This document shows, one piece after another, positions 55,290 to 64,000 of a DNA stretch of 64,000 nt. The stretch's first letter is position 1. Each line of letters opens with the position of its first letter. The notes under the pieces are model-generated. The model was not told where the DNA came from. It was given only the letters and a program-made list of their open reading frames with translations, and did not search any database. The position numbers were made by a program, and so were the translations under genes. The stretch comes from an uncultured Lachnospiraceae bacterium (GTDB lineage: Bacteria; Bacillota; Clostridia; Lachnospirales; Lachnospiraceae). The DNA lies in contig CACZBK010000017.1 in assembly GCA_902779395.1 (NCBI GenBank), forward strand, positions 5,273 to 69,272, written 5' to 3'.

Positions 55290-55343
55290 TCGTATGAACG
55301 GGCCAAAACCGGCCTCACATTATAATATAAAGGAGAGTAAGGT

Positions 55344-57827
55344 ATGAAATTCGGTTACTTTGATGATGCCAACAGAGAATATGTCATCACCACCCCCAGG
55401 ACACCATATCCATGGATCAACTACCTGGGAACTCAGGGGTTCTTTTCGCTGATTTCCAATACAGCGGGCGGTTACTCATTCTATAAGGATGCGCGTCTGC
55501 GCAGGATAACACGTTATCGTTACAACAACGTTCCCATCGATATGGGCGGGCGTTATTTTTACATTAATGAAAACGGCACCATCTGGAATCCCGGCTGGTC
55601 TCCCGTAAAAACCGAGCTTGACGAATACGAGTGCCGTCACGGCATGGGCTACACCATTATCAAAGGTAAGAAGAACGATCTGAAGGCTGAGGTGACTTTC
55701 TTCGTTCCCCAGGATTACGACGGAGAAGTACAGCAGGTAGTGCTTACCAATGAAGGCTCATCAGAGAAATCCTTCTCACTCTTCTCTTTTGCCGAATGGT
55801 GTCTGTGGGATGCACAGGATGATTCAAACAACTTCCAGCGTAACTTTTCTACCGGCCGTGTAGAAGTTGACGGTTCAGTTATCTATCACAAGACCGAATA
55901 CAGAGACCGCCGCGATCATTATGCATTCTATTCCGTAAATGATACCATCGACGGATATGATACCGACAGGGATTCCTTCATCGGTCTTTACAACGGCTTT
56001 GGCGATCCCCAGGCTGTAGTTGCCAACAAAGCTAATGATTCCTTTGCAGACGGCTGGGCTCCCATCGCTTCCCATTATAAGAAGATCAGCTTAAAGCCCG
56101 GTGAGAGCAAGACCTTAGTCTTCATACTCGGTTATGTCGAGATGCCTGCAGACCAGAAGTTCGAAGCTGACGGCAAGACCATAAACAAGGTTAAAGCCAA
56201 GGCTATGATCGATAAGTATTCCACTCCCGAAAAGTTTGCAGCAGGCATGAAGGAACTGCGAGGCTACTGGGACAAGCTGCTGGGCATCTTAAGCGTAGAT
56301 ACTCCCGATGATAAGGTCAACCGCATGGTCAATATCTGGAACCAGTACCAGTGTATGGTTACCTTTAACCTCTCCCGTTCCGCTTCCTATTTCGAATCCG
56401 GCATCGGCCGCGGCATGGGCTTCAGAGATTCCAACCAGGACGTACTTGGCTTCGTTCACCAGATCCCCGACCGTGCAAAAGAGCGCATCATAGACATCGC
56501 TTCCACCCAGTTCCCGGACGGAGGCTGCTATCACCAGTATCAGCCCCTTACCAAGAAGGGTAACGCTGATATAGGCGGCGATTTCTCCGACGATCCCCTT
56601 TGGCTCATACTTTCCGTTTCCGCATATATCAAGGAAACCGGAGACTGGTCCATCCTGGATGAGATGGTTCCTTACGACAATGATATGTCCGTAGCACAGA
56701 CAATGCTCGAGCACCTTAAGGTTTCCTTCTATCATATCGTAAACAATTTAGGGCCTCACGGTCTGCCTCTTGCTATGCGCGCAGACTGGAACGACTGCAT
56801 CAATCTCTCCTGCTTCTCCGACACTCCGGGTGAGTCCTTCCAGACTTACACCAACCCGAAGTTCGCTGCAGAAGGCGGCTATTCCAAGACCGCTGAATCC
56901 GTTATGGTTGCTGCTCTCTTCACCTATACAGGTCCTAACTATGTGGCTATCCTTAAGCATCTGGGTAAGGATGATGAGGCAGCTGCAGCACAGGCAGAGA
57001 TAGACAAGATGAAGAAGAACATGATGGAATCCGCATGGGACGGTGACTGGTGGCTTCGTGCTTACGATGCAAACGGCGAGAAGATGGGCTCTAAGGAATG
57101 CGAAGAAGGCCAGATCTTCATCGAGCCCCAGGGCTTTGCCATCATGTCTGATGTAGGCAAGGATCAGGGAGCCGAGCTCAAGGCATTAAAGGCTATTGAT
57201 GAGAGACTCAACACCCAGTACGGTCTGGTGCTTAATAATCCCGCATTTTCCAAGTATTACATCCAGTACGGCGAGATTTCTACATATCCCGGCGGATATA
57301 AGGAGAATGCAGGTATCTTCACACATAACAATGCATGGATCATCTGTGCTGCCGCTTATGCAGGGCAGGGAGATCTGGCATTCAAGTATTATTCTGAGAT
57401 AGCTCCTGCTTTCACTGAGGAAACTTCCGATATACACAAGACCGAGCCTTATGTATACGGCCAGATGATAGGCGGTAAGGATGCAGGTTCCGATATAGGA
57501 CGTACCGGAAAGAACTTCGGTCAGGGCAAGAATTCCTGGCTTACCGGTACAGCTGCATGGAATATGGTAGCGATCTCACAGTATATCCTGGGTATCGCTG
57601 CCGACTTTGACGGTCTGCGCATCGATCCTTCCATCCCTGCTGCATGGGACGGCTTAAAGGCAAGCAGACAGTTCAGAAATGCTACTTATGAGATAAATGT
57701 AAGCAATCCTTCACATGTATGCAAGGGTATCAAGAGCGTTACTGTAGACGGCAATGCTATCGATGGCAATGTGATCCCCGCATACAGCGATGGAAAGACA
57801 CACAATGTAGAAGTAGTGATGGGCTGA
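55344..57827 (+). CDS. Cellobiose phosphorylase (GH94)
   Basis: An 827-aa GH94 phosphorylase that splits cellobiose with phosphate into glucose 1-phosphate and glucose in the cytosol. Typical parts are the opening [74 protein letters not shown], and the RADWNDC motif with the catalytic acid (Asp near 481). Length fits cellobiose rather than the longer cellodextrin enzymes. Own promoter region, AAGGAGAGTAAGGT ribosome binding site, and a following terminator make it a single-gene unit. No PTS or ABC sugar importer is adjacent. Confidence 0.93.
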   Translation: MKFGYFDDANREYVITTPRTPYPWINYLGTQGFFSLISNTAGGYSFYKDARLRRITRYRYNNVPIDMGGRYFYINENGTIWNPGWSPVKTELDEYECRHGMGYTIIKGKKNDLKAEVTFFVPQDYDGEVQQVVLTNEGSSEKSFSLFSFAEWCLWDAQDDSNNFQRNFSTGRVEVDGSVIYHKTEYRDRRDHYAFYSVNDTIDGYDTDRDSFIGLYNGFGDPQAVVANKANDSFADGWAPIASHYKKISLKPGESKTLVFILGYVEMPADQKFEADGKTINKVKAKAMIDKYSTPEKFAAGMKELRGYWDKLLGILSVDTPDDKVNRMVNIWNQYQCMVTFNLSRSASYFESGIGRGMGFRDSNQDVLGFVHQIPDRAKERIIDIASTQFPDGGCYHQYQPLTKKGNADIGGDFSDDPLWLILSVSAYIKETGDWSILDEMVPYDNDMSVAQTMLEHLKVSFYHIVNNLGPHGLPLAMRADWNDCINLSCFSDTPGESFQTYTNPKFAAEGGYSKTAESVMVAALFTYTGPNYVAILKHLGKDDEAAAAQAEIDKMKKNMMESAWDGDWWLRAYDANGEKMGSKECEEGQIFIEPQGFAIMSDVGKDQGAELKALKAIDERLNTQYGLVLNNPAFSKYYIQYGEISTYPGGYKENAGIFTHNNAWIICAAAYAGQGDLAFKYYSEIAPAFTEETSDIHKTEPYVYGQMIGGKDAGSDIGRTGKNFGQGKNSWLTGTAAWNMVAISQYILGIAADFDGLRIDPSIPAAWDGLKASRQFRNATYEINVSNPSHVCKGIKSVTVDGNAIDGNVIPAYSDGKTHNVEVVMG

Positions 57828-57850
57828 TCATTAAAAATCCCGTCACATCA

Positions 57851-57882
57851 AAAAGAGCTGCCATAATGCAGCTCTTTTTTTC
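57851..57882. terminator. Terminator between GH94 and the 233-aa gene
   Basis: AAAAGAGCTGC (57,851-57,861) and GCAGCTCTTTTTTT (57,868-57,881) form an 11-bp hairpin with a T-run on the plus strand. The A-run on the other side lets it act for the convergent minus-strand gene too. Confidence 0.93.
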
Positions 57883-58584
57883 TTACTGCAGCGAATACCT
57901 CTCGAATATCCCCAGCAGTTTGTCATAATGATCAGCTTCTTCCATGGCACTGCCCTCCGGAAAGAGCATCGCGTCCGCATAATCTTCATTACTGCGGTAT
58001 GCTATCCTTAAAAGATAAGTATCTTCATCAAAATGGATCCACGAAAACTCATACGCACTCCCGCCGCTCTCTGCCAGTATAACCGGTGTCGCCCCTTCCC
58101 TGTAAAGCACCTCCGTATGTTCAAGTCCGGCTTCATCCAGTACCTGAAGCAGGCCGTTTAACTTAGGGATAACATCAGCCTCTGTATATTCAAGATTCAG
58201 TGCGTTATCTCTCATCCAGATCCCGGATTCCAAAAGCCCCATAAAAGTCCGAAAGTCAGGCAGCTGTTCCTCGGGAAATACAAGCCGTCCCGCATTGTCT
58301 TCAAGTTCGTCGGACGCAAGACGCAATGTGGCTGTAAGCAGCATTATGCATGAATCAGGATCCAGATCCATAAGTGCTTCCCAATCCACATCAAGAGGTG
58401 TATAGCTTATGATAAACCTGCCCTCCCCGGCGTTTAAGGCTACGGCCGGCAGTCCCTTTCTGTCTGCGGTAATGTATGCCTCTACTCCGGCCTCGTGCGC
58501 TTTATCCGCAAAAGCCTCAAGTCTTGGCATCAGGACATATTCGCAATATATATTCAATTCCTCATCATCCATCATCCCGGTCAT
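57883..58584 (-). CDS. Cytosolic protein of unknown function next to calpain-like protease (233 aa)
   Basis: The start is set at MTGMMDDEELNIY (58,584), with GGAGGAAATAAA upstream. An earlier in-frame ATG lacks a site. No signal peptide, no membrane helix. It is acidic, with two halves of similar build: each has a long helix and a strand pair (VEAYITADRKGLPAVAL, LEHTEVLYREGATPVIL). No family recognised. The coding frame overlaps nothing but begins 46 bp after the calpain-like stop. By position it could be an inhibitor, chaperone or immunity-type partner of the protease. This is inference from position only. Confidence 0.65.
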   Translation of the reverse strand: MTGMMDDEELNIYCEYVLMPRLEAFADKAHEAGVEAYITADRKGLPAVALNAGEGRFIISYTPLDVDWEALMDLDPDSCIMLLTATLRLASDELEDNAGRLVFPEEQLPDFRTFMGLLESGIWMRDNALNLEYTEADVIPKLNGLLQVLDEAGLEHTEVLYREGATPVILAESGGSAYEFSWIHFDEDTYLLRIAYRSNEDYADAMLFPEGSAMEEADHYDKLLGIFERYSLQ

Positions 58585-58630
58585 TTTATTTCCTCCGTTT
58601 TCAGATAAAGTTTCATTTCCGGATCGTTTA

Positions 58631-61600
58631 TTACTTTTTCTGTACCGCATTAGTAAGCATGATCTTGTTCACCTGATTGAAGCATACAGCAAAATCTTTG
58701 ACCTCCATAAGGAAGGTCCCCGTATCCGTTTCATCTCCCATCACCGGTACCTTAATACCTGTCGCTTTCTGTGTGATGTACATAACCTTTCCTGTTCCCC
58801 AGGGATTTCTGAGCTTTATCATATCCCTGCCGTCCTTATTTTCCACTCCCAGCAAAGTATACATATGCGGTCCTGCCGCTCCTCTTCTGAAATTATTCCC
58901 CTTCTCCCCTTCTTCCTCCGAATGCGCGTAATTATAGGTTCCGGCGATCATGACAAATTTATTCTTTTCGTCTTTCTGCATTTCCTTGATAGCTTTTATC
59001 GTTGCCTTTATATTCTCTCCGTATCTTTCCATTATCTCTTTATCAGAGAGCGCAAGGAGCTTTTTCACTTCCTCCGATTCCTTTCCCCTCTCTTTCCCCA
59101 ATACATATAAGGTCTGTTTAGACTGTTTTCCGGTAAGGATGCTGAAGCCCAGATCCATATTTCCTCCGGTGATGGTATAATAGCTTCTGGCGGTCTTCCC
59201 CTGTTCCTCCGGAGCCTGATGCGCTATCTTCTTCATATCCTGGAATTGAATGGCAGCTTTTACCTCATGATTTTTCTTAAATTCACCCGTTTTATCTTCG
59301 TCAGCCTTTTTTCTGATATTATTTATTTTCTCGTCCGATAAGTTCTTATACTGTTCCATCAGCCCCGAAACCGTGATCGCTTTCTCTATCATCTGAACCC
59401 AGAGGGCACCGTTACTGTATGTTGAAGGGACTGTTTTTTCCACCCCAATAAAGACCGGATCACAATTCTTATCAAAAAGTCTGACTATGACTTTATCACC
59501 TGTATCACGCATCATGTCCTTTATATATTCCGGATTACGCTCGCAGATGGAAGCCAGGGTTCCCAAAAGCCAGCAGTCACCAAGCCCGCCCTGGATAACA
59601 TCCTCTGCGCAGGGTTCATGCGCAAACAACGGGCGATCCTTTACGCTTTTAAGTTCTTCCCTTACAAAGTCCGACTCATTACCGTCAGCATCATTTACTC
59701 CCTTTTCACCTGTCTTCTTTGCCCTGTATATGATAACCTTCGATTCTTCTGCATACAGTTCCACTGCCATCTTTCCAAGACCGTCGACAGTCTTGAAATA
59801 GTCTTTTATTCTTTTGACCTTTTCAGCCTCGCGCCCCCAGAGGTGCCTGCGAATACCGCCAACTGTTTGATATTTCTTCTGCCCCCGTTTTTTTGCCTGC
59901 TCCATTCCTGCCTTTTCGTTGGTGAAGCTGTATATGTCATTTTCAAGCTGCTCATCGGTAAACGTCATACGCTGAGATACCAGCTTCTCATATTCGGCCA
60001 GTTTCTCACGTATCAGTGTCACCAGTTCCGATTCCCTTTCCACATTTTCGAGCCCGGTGATCTTTTTATCTTTATCCGCCAATCCCAGTTTTTTCTGTTC
60101 ATCTCCCAGAAGTTTATTGATATCCCTGTCCTCTGCCACATCTTTTATTTTCAGGTATTCATCCACATATCCATAGAGTTCCTCTGCCACGGGATGCAGT
60201 TTATCTTCGCCGGTCTTTTGCAGGGTTGAGCGGTTTTTATTCAATGCCGCTTCAAGAGCTGACTTATTTTTCAGCATCCTCCTTCCCGAATTAGACATCT
60301 TCTCGATATCTTCCCCGGTTTTAACATTTTTATAATTGTTTTTCTTTGCCTTCTCCAGGATCTGGCTTTCCCTGTATTCCTGCGTTACATCAGCTATCAG
60401 ATCCTTATCCGCATACCTGCTGTGTGCCTCATACCGGTCACTGTCATATAGCTTTTGCAGCCCTTCAAGTCTTGAACTAAACGCTTCCGTCTGTTCTTTT
60501 GTAAGCTCCACTCCTGCTTTCTTAAGCTCATTTATTATATCCCCGGCCTTCATTCCTTTTATACGGTCCTTAAGCGCGATCCTGCCGGCTTTCATCTTAT
60601 CCTGCATGCCTCTGTATACAAGAGAGTTTATCCCGAACTTATAGTCAGGCAGCATGAGCTCCTTACCGGGCTTGACGTCTGTAAATGCAGCTTTTGTTGA
60701 AACCACCTTCACTCCGGTGATCATAAGCACTTCTTTCCCTTTAGAGACTACAGACTCCGCATCGTAACGAAAATCCGCCTCCTCCCTCTTCTCAACGCCC
60801 ATCAGCATATCCAGGATCTGTATTTCGTTTGTCTGTAAAAGTGCCTCAGCAGAATACTGTATTATCCTGTCCTCTGCCTTGGCGCGTGTGATCAGCTCAT
60901 CTTTTGTAAGCAGCTTCTTCTCTTCCGAGACAAATACGTTCTCATCGTCCTTTTTCTCATATTTCTTATATACATCCGACCCTGCAAGTCCTGCCAGCAC
61001 CGAGACTTTTACATCCTCGGTGGCATTCTCAGTTTCTTCCCTGACCTTTTCCTTAACATTCTCCTTATGCGCCGTCAGTACTTTCACATCCGCTCTTATA
61101 AGATCCTGCCAGGTCTTAACGCCGGCCTTCTGACGCCTGAATATTTCATGAACATCAAGCGAATCCAGAAAATCCGACACTAGCTTATACTGCCTGTACA
61201 TATCGTAAGCAAAACTGTATCTGTTCTCATTTTCGGCAGACCAGGAAATATGCTCATCAAGATAATTTTCAAAGCCGTTTATAAGCTTCTTAAAATATCC
61301 TTCTTTCAGCTCTTCCAATTTTTCACTCAGCTCATCTGCCGTAGTCGGGATATTATCAGTCAGTTTCGCATTAAGCCTCCCAAGCGCTGCTCTTACCTTT
61401 TTGAGCCTGCTCCCCTTCAGCTGTTCTGAGATATGGTTTTCATCCCATTGTCCTTCATGGTGCAGGGATAACTGTTTTCCCTTCAGCCTGTTATATGATT
61501 CACAGGCCTGATATGAGATCTGTGCCAGTATTCTGTGCCTTTTATTCTTCGGGGTTATTCCGCCCCTGAACTTGGCCTTTTTATACCTCGAACACGCATC

Positions 61601-62026
61601 ATAAAGATCATACAGCGCACGGGCGGTCCTGGTCTGCTGCTCTTCATCGTCAGACTCCTTATTATCCATTACGCTGATCAGTTCACGAAGACGCATTCCC
61701 ACAAGCTTCATCGCAAAACTGCTGTTCTTCTTCTCGGCTTCGGGCAGGAAACCAGCCGCCATTTCTTTCAGGAACTTGAGATCATTCACTTCGCGAACTT
61801 CGACAAAATCACCGGCATCACTGAATTTAGCCCATTCGACCTCCTTTGCCTTCTGAATGGGGTCTTCTACCGCTTCCTGAAGCTGCCCGGTCTGCTTCCG
61901 GTACTGAATGTTCTGTGGCACATTCATGACCGGAACAGATACATCAGCCTGCATATCCTTCTGTATCTGTGTATTGATGATCTTCTGTTCTATAATATCT
62001 TTTTTTATTAATCCGCTGCTGTCCAA
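58631..62026 (-). CDS. Calpain-like (C2) cysteine protease, 1131 aa
   Basis: The start is a TTG (62,024-62,026) with AAAGGAG 10 nt upstream. There is no signal peptide. Residues 1-770 are a long, mainly helical Lys/Glu-rich region without recognised domains. The C-terminal third is a C2 calpain core with all three catalytic residues: Cys in VIQGGLGDCWLLGTLASI (about 816), His in AAGPHMYTLLGVENKDGRD (about 1053) and Asn in IKLRNPWGTGK (about 1072). Calpain-type proteases are best known in eukaryotes and are patchy in bacteria. No Ca2+-binding EF hand is evident. It may be an effector, a polymorphic-toxin-like protein or a regulated self-acting protease. Delivery by the CIS is not shown. Confidence 0.88.
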   Translation of the reverse strand: MDSSGLIKKDIIEQKIINTQIQKDMQADVSVPVMNVPQNIQYRKQTGQLQEAVEDPIQKAKEVEWAKFSDAGDFVEVREVNDLKFLKEMAAGFLPEAEKKNSSFAMKLVGMRLRELISVMDNKESDDEEQQTRTARALYDLYDACSRYKKAKFRGGITPKNKRHRILAQISYQACESYNRLKGKQLSLHHEGQWDENHISEQLKGSRLKKVRAALGRLNAKLTDNIPTTADELSEKLEELKEGYFKKLINGFENYLDEHISWSAENENRYSFAYDMYRQYKLVSDFLDSLDVHEIFRRQKAGVKTWQDLIRADVKVLTAHKENVKEKVREETENATEDVKVSVLAGLAGSDVYKKYEKKDDENVFVSEEKKLLTKDELITRAKAEDRIIQYSAEALLQTNEIQILDMLMGVEKREEADFRYDAESVVSKGKEVLMITGVKVVSTKAAFTDVKPGKELMLPDYKFGINSLVYRGMQDKMKAGRIALKDRIKGMKAGDIINELKKAGVELTKEQTEAFSSRLEGLQKLYDSDRYEAHSRYADKDLIADVTQEYRESQILEKAKKNNYKNVKTGEDIEKMSNSGRRMLKNKSALEAALNKNRSTLQKTGEDKLHPVAEELYGYVDEYLKIKDVAEDRDINKLLGDEQKKLGLADKDKKITGLENVERESELVTLIREKLAEYEKLVSQRMTFTDEQLENDIYSFTNEKAGMEQAKKRGQKKYQTVGGIRRHLWGREAEKVKRIKDYFKTVDGLGKMAVELYAEESKVIIYRAKKTGEKGVNDADGNESDFVREELKSVKDRPLFAHEPCAEDVIQGGLGDCWLLGTLASICERNPEYIKDMMRDTGDKVIVRLFDKNCDPVFIGVEKTVPSTYSNGALWVQMIEKAITVSGLMEQYKNLSDEKINNIRKKADEDKTGEFKKNHEVKAAIQFQDMKKIAHQAPEEQGKTARSYYTITGGNMDLGFSILTGKQSKQTLYVLGKERGKESEEVKKLLALSDKEIMERYGENIKATIKAIKEMQKDEKNKFVMIAGTYNYAHSEEEGEKGNNFRRGAAGPHMYTLLGVENKDGRDMIKLRNPWGTGKVMYITQKATGIKVPVMGDETDTGTFLMEVKDFAVCFNQVNKIMLTNAVQKK

Positions 62027-62042
62027 GAATGCCTCACTCCTT

Positions 62043-62858
62043 TCATCCCCTGCATATACCGTGCATTACTCTTATCGGATGTGTATCCTCTAACACCATA
62101 TCTATAAGTGCACCGCTCTGCGCACTTATGCATTTAACATATACCGACGCTCCGCTCCCGAGCTTATCCAACAGATACAGACTGCTCTTAAGAAGCTTGA
62201 TCTCTATAGTCATATCATCAGCCTTTGCGCGCAGCAATACCGGTTCGACCAGCTTTCTCCCATATCTGTTTACCAGCAGTATACCGTTTACATTGCCTTT
62301 TTTATCACGATGCAGACTGCTCAGATCAAGATCCAGATACTCTGTATCATAAACCTTCGGCTCAAGCCCAAAACCTGTCATTATCTCACGGAAGCATTCA
62401 ATGCTGATATCTTTTAAACTTTCACAGTCCTGCGCGATCGCCGGACGTTCTAACAGCTGTGATCTTTTAAGCTCGCCTGCTCCTTTGAGGAACATATAAG
62501 AGATATCTTTCTGGAACCGGAAGCGATATGCCATCAGAAAACTTTGAAGCGGCGCGCTTTCATCCGTAACTATCAGATCAGCATACAAGAACTCAAAGCC
62601 CTGTATCTTTGAGAAAAACTTTTCCATAAGAGCGCTGCCCGTCCCACGGGAGCGTTCAGGCGGCAGAACATATATCCATATGAGTTCTGCTGTTTTATCG
62701 GAATAAGAATAGGCGAGCATACCGATACGCCGGCCATCTTCTTCCTGTGCCTCTATAGCATGCATTTTGTTACCCCGGAGCATATATCTTACCCGTTCCG
62801 GAGCCAGTTCCTCATATTTTTCAGGGACCGGCTTGATTACAGTTTTATATTTCACCAT
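62043..62858 (-). CDS. GNAT-family acetyltransferase with second C-terminal domain (271 aa)
   Basis: Residues 1-135 are a GNAT fold, with ELIWIYVLPPERSRGTGSAL carrying the acetyl-CoA-binding RxxGxG/A motif. Residues of about 135-271 are an unassigned mixed domain (IAQDCESLKDISIECFREIM, PIRVMHGICRG). Substrate unknown. It lies 3 bp after pyrD and 16 bp before the calpain-like gene, suggesting one transcript, but that does not prove shared function. Confidence 0.8.
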   Translation of the reverse strand: MVKYKTVIKPVPEKYEELAPERVRYMLRGNKMHAIEAQEEDGRRIGMLAYSYSDKTAELIWIYVLPPERSRGTGSALMEKFFSKIQGFEFLYADLIVTDESAPLQSFLMAYRFRFQKDISYMFLKGAGELKRSQLLERPAIAQDCESLKDISIECFREIMTGFGLEPKVYDTEYLDLDLSSLHRDKKGNVNGILLVNRYGRKLVEPVLLRAKADDMTIEIKLLKSSLYLLDKLGSGASVYVKCISAQSGALIDMVLEDTHPIRVMHGICRG

Positions 62859-62861
62859 GGC

Positions 62862-63764
62862 CTACAGTATCTTCCTTATTTCTTCCAGATCAGCTATTCC
62901 CTTCCTGCTCATATAAGCCTCTATACCGCCGACTACCTTTGATGTGGCTGCAGGATCCACGAAATTAGCAGTTCCGACTGCTATCGCCGTGGCACCGGCC
63001 ATGATAAACTCGATCGCATCTTCTGCGCTTGAAATGCCTCCCATACCTATAACCGGGATATCAACGGCATGCGCCGCTTCATATACCATTCTGAGGGCCA
63101 CAGGCTTAACGGCAGGGCCTGAATATCCGCCGGTCCTGTTAGCCAGCACAAAACTCCTTCTCTCTATATCTATCTTCATGCCGATAAGTGTATTTATCAG
63201 TGAGATAGCATCAGCGCCTCCCGCCTGAGCTGCCAGTGCCATGTCTCTTATGGAAGTAACATTGGGAGACAGCTTCATGATGACAGGCTTCTTTGAAACC
63301 GCTTTTATCGCTTTAGTGGTTTCTTCCAATACCCCTGCATCCTGTCCGAAAGCCAAAGCGCCCTGCTTTACGTTAGGGCAGGATACATTTATCTCATACA
63401 TTGAAACATAAGTATCATTAAGCCGCTCAACCACGGCGCAGTACTCTTCTACTGTGTGACCACATACGTTAACTATCACCGGGATATCATAATCTTTAAG
63501 AAAAGGAAGGTCTCTTTCAATGAATACATCCACCCCGGGATTCTGAAGACCTATGGCATTGAGCATGCCATTGCCTGCCTCCGTTACACGCGGCGTGGGA
63601 TTACCTTCCCAGGGCACATTTGCCACGCCCTTAGTGACTATGGCTCCCAGCCTTCCGATATCGGTGAGCTCCGCATATTCCATTCCGGATCCGAAAGTCC
63701 CGGATGCTGTCATTACCGGATTTTTAAGTTCTATACCTGCTATATTCACTTTAGTATTCATCAT
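62862..63764 (-). CDS. pyrD: Dihydroorotate dehydrogenase, class 1B catalytic subunit
   Basis: A 300-aa FMN enzyme converting dihydroorotate to orotate in pyrimidine synthesis. Signatures are VMTASGTFGSGMEY, KGVANVPWEGNPTPRV, catalytic Cys in YEINVSCPNVKQGA, VIMKLSPNVTSI, and GMGGISSAEDAIEFIMAGA. The class 1B enzyme needs a PyrK subunit, which is not in this window. Start preceded by AAAGGAAATGTAA, and the ATG overlaps the preceding stop as ATGA. Confidence 0.96.
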   Translation of the reverse strand: MMNTKVNIAGIELKNPVMTASGTFGSGMEYAELTDIGRLGAIVTKGVANVPWEGNPTPRVTEAGNGMLNAIGLQNPGVDVFIERDLPFLKDYDIPVIVNVCGHTVEEYCAVVERLNDTYVSMYEINVSCPNVKQGALAFGQDAGVLEETTKAIKAVSKKPVIMKLSPNVTSIRDMALAAQAGGADAISLINTLIGMKIDIERRSFVLANRTGGYSGPAVKPVALRMVYEAAHAVDIPVIGMGGISSAEDAIEFIMAGATAIAVGTANFVDPAATSKVVGGIEAYMSRKGIADLEEIRKIL

Positions 63765-64000
63765 TTACATTTCCTTTCAAAAAACTCCAGCATTTTTTTA
63801 TTTGAGATGAGGCTCTCCCTCCACTCCCAATGCGAGATATTAAAAACATGCTGCAGATGCCTTGCTTCATCCCTGCCCCAGATAAGCTTTTCGTACTGCC
63901 AGCCGGCCTTATCCAGCTGCTTCATCAGGAAAACAGACTGAGCATAGAGGGAATCTCTTTCCGTTCCTATGAGCAGCATTGGCGGCATATCAGAAGCTTT
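63761..64000 (-). CDS. Alpha/beta hydrolase, C-terminal fragment (5' end outside window)
   Basis: The open frame continues past 64,000. The visible 79 residues read SDMPPMLLIGTERDSLYAQS, then LDKAGWQYEKLIWG and LQHVFNISHWEW, the C-terminal part of an esterase/lipase with acidic residue in the GTERD segment and a His in the LQHVF segment at the expected position. The nucleophile Ser is outside. It overlaps pyrD by 4 bp, so it may head this operon. Confidence 0.7.
   Translation of the reverse strand, partial: KASDMPPMLLIGTERDSLYAQSVFLMKQLDKAGWQYEKLIWGRDEARHLQHVFNISHWEWRESLISNKKMLEFFERKCK

Overview
The window looks like the chromosome of a Gram-positive member of the Clostridia, most likely Lachnospiraceae. 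I infer this from the class 1B PyrD, a cellobiose phosphorylase, a clostripain-family protease, LytS-type and SARP-type two-component proteins, lipoproteins with Gram-positive signal peptides, very large Ig-like surface proteins, moderate GC content, and AGGAGG-type ribosome binding sites with occasional TTG and GTG starts. No species call is possible from sequence alone.

Region 1 (1 to about 35,303, all minus strand, read from right to left) is one nearly gapless block encoding a contractile injection system (CIS) of the phage-tail-like, eCIS type. In transcription order it starts with a regulatory module: a promoter carrying a perfect 11-bp tandem repeat, then a lipoprotein, a LytS-like histidine kinase, a second related lipoprotein, and a response regulator with a SARP-type output domain. 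Next comes a run of envelope-type genes: a 94-aa single-pass protein, a 600-aa eCIS-associated protein, a pseudokinase-like membrane protein, a membrane protein with a degenerate nucleotidyl-cyclase domain and TPR, a membrane-anchored MORN protein, a TolC-like coiled-coil giant, and two paralogous secreted coiled-coil giants. The structural genes follow: a Pvc16-like cap, a 247-aa protein, a PAAR-like tip, sheath, tube, a 120-aa assembly protein, a small DUF6760-like protein, a tube-like protein with a long C-terminal repeat array, a 943-aa unknown, two CIS_tube hub paralogs and the start of the VgrG-like spike, which runs off the left edge. Baseplate wedge (gp25/gpJ-like), AAA+ ATPase, recognisable tape measure and fibres are not seen and would be expected further left.

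The most interesting aspect is the physical linkage of a tail-like injector to six or more consecutive membrane or secreted proteins, plus a pseudokinase-like and a pseudocyclase-like signalling pair, in a monoderm. This suggests an envelope-associated or signal-gated CIS rather than a freely released one.

Region 2 (35,313 to 42,647) is housekeeping: a NUDIX hydrolase, a 72-aa protein, a GT2 glycosyltransferase, tRNA-Pro(TGG) with a consensus promoter, a YfcE-type phosphodiesterase, RdgB, a membrane-anchored clostripain-like protease, an RlmL-type methyltransferase and an AraC regulator. Region 3 (42,800 to 55,081) holds a plus-strand MATE transporter and two giant paralogous surface proteins. 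Region 4 (55,206 to 57,882) is a cellobiose phosphorylase gene with its own promoter region and terminator. Region 5 (57,883 to 64,000, minus strand) is a tight cluster: partial alpha/beta hydrolase, PyrD, GNAT, a 1131-aa calpain-like protease with an intact catalytic triad, and a small cytosolic partner of unknown function. No intergenic stretch exceeds about 270 bases. No rRNA, CRISPR array, insertion sequence or integrase was seen.
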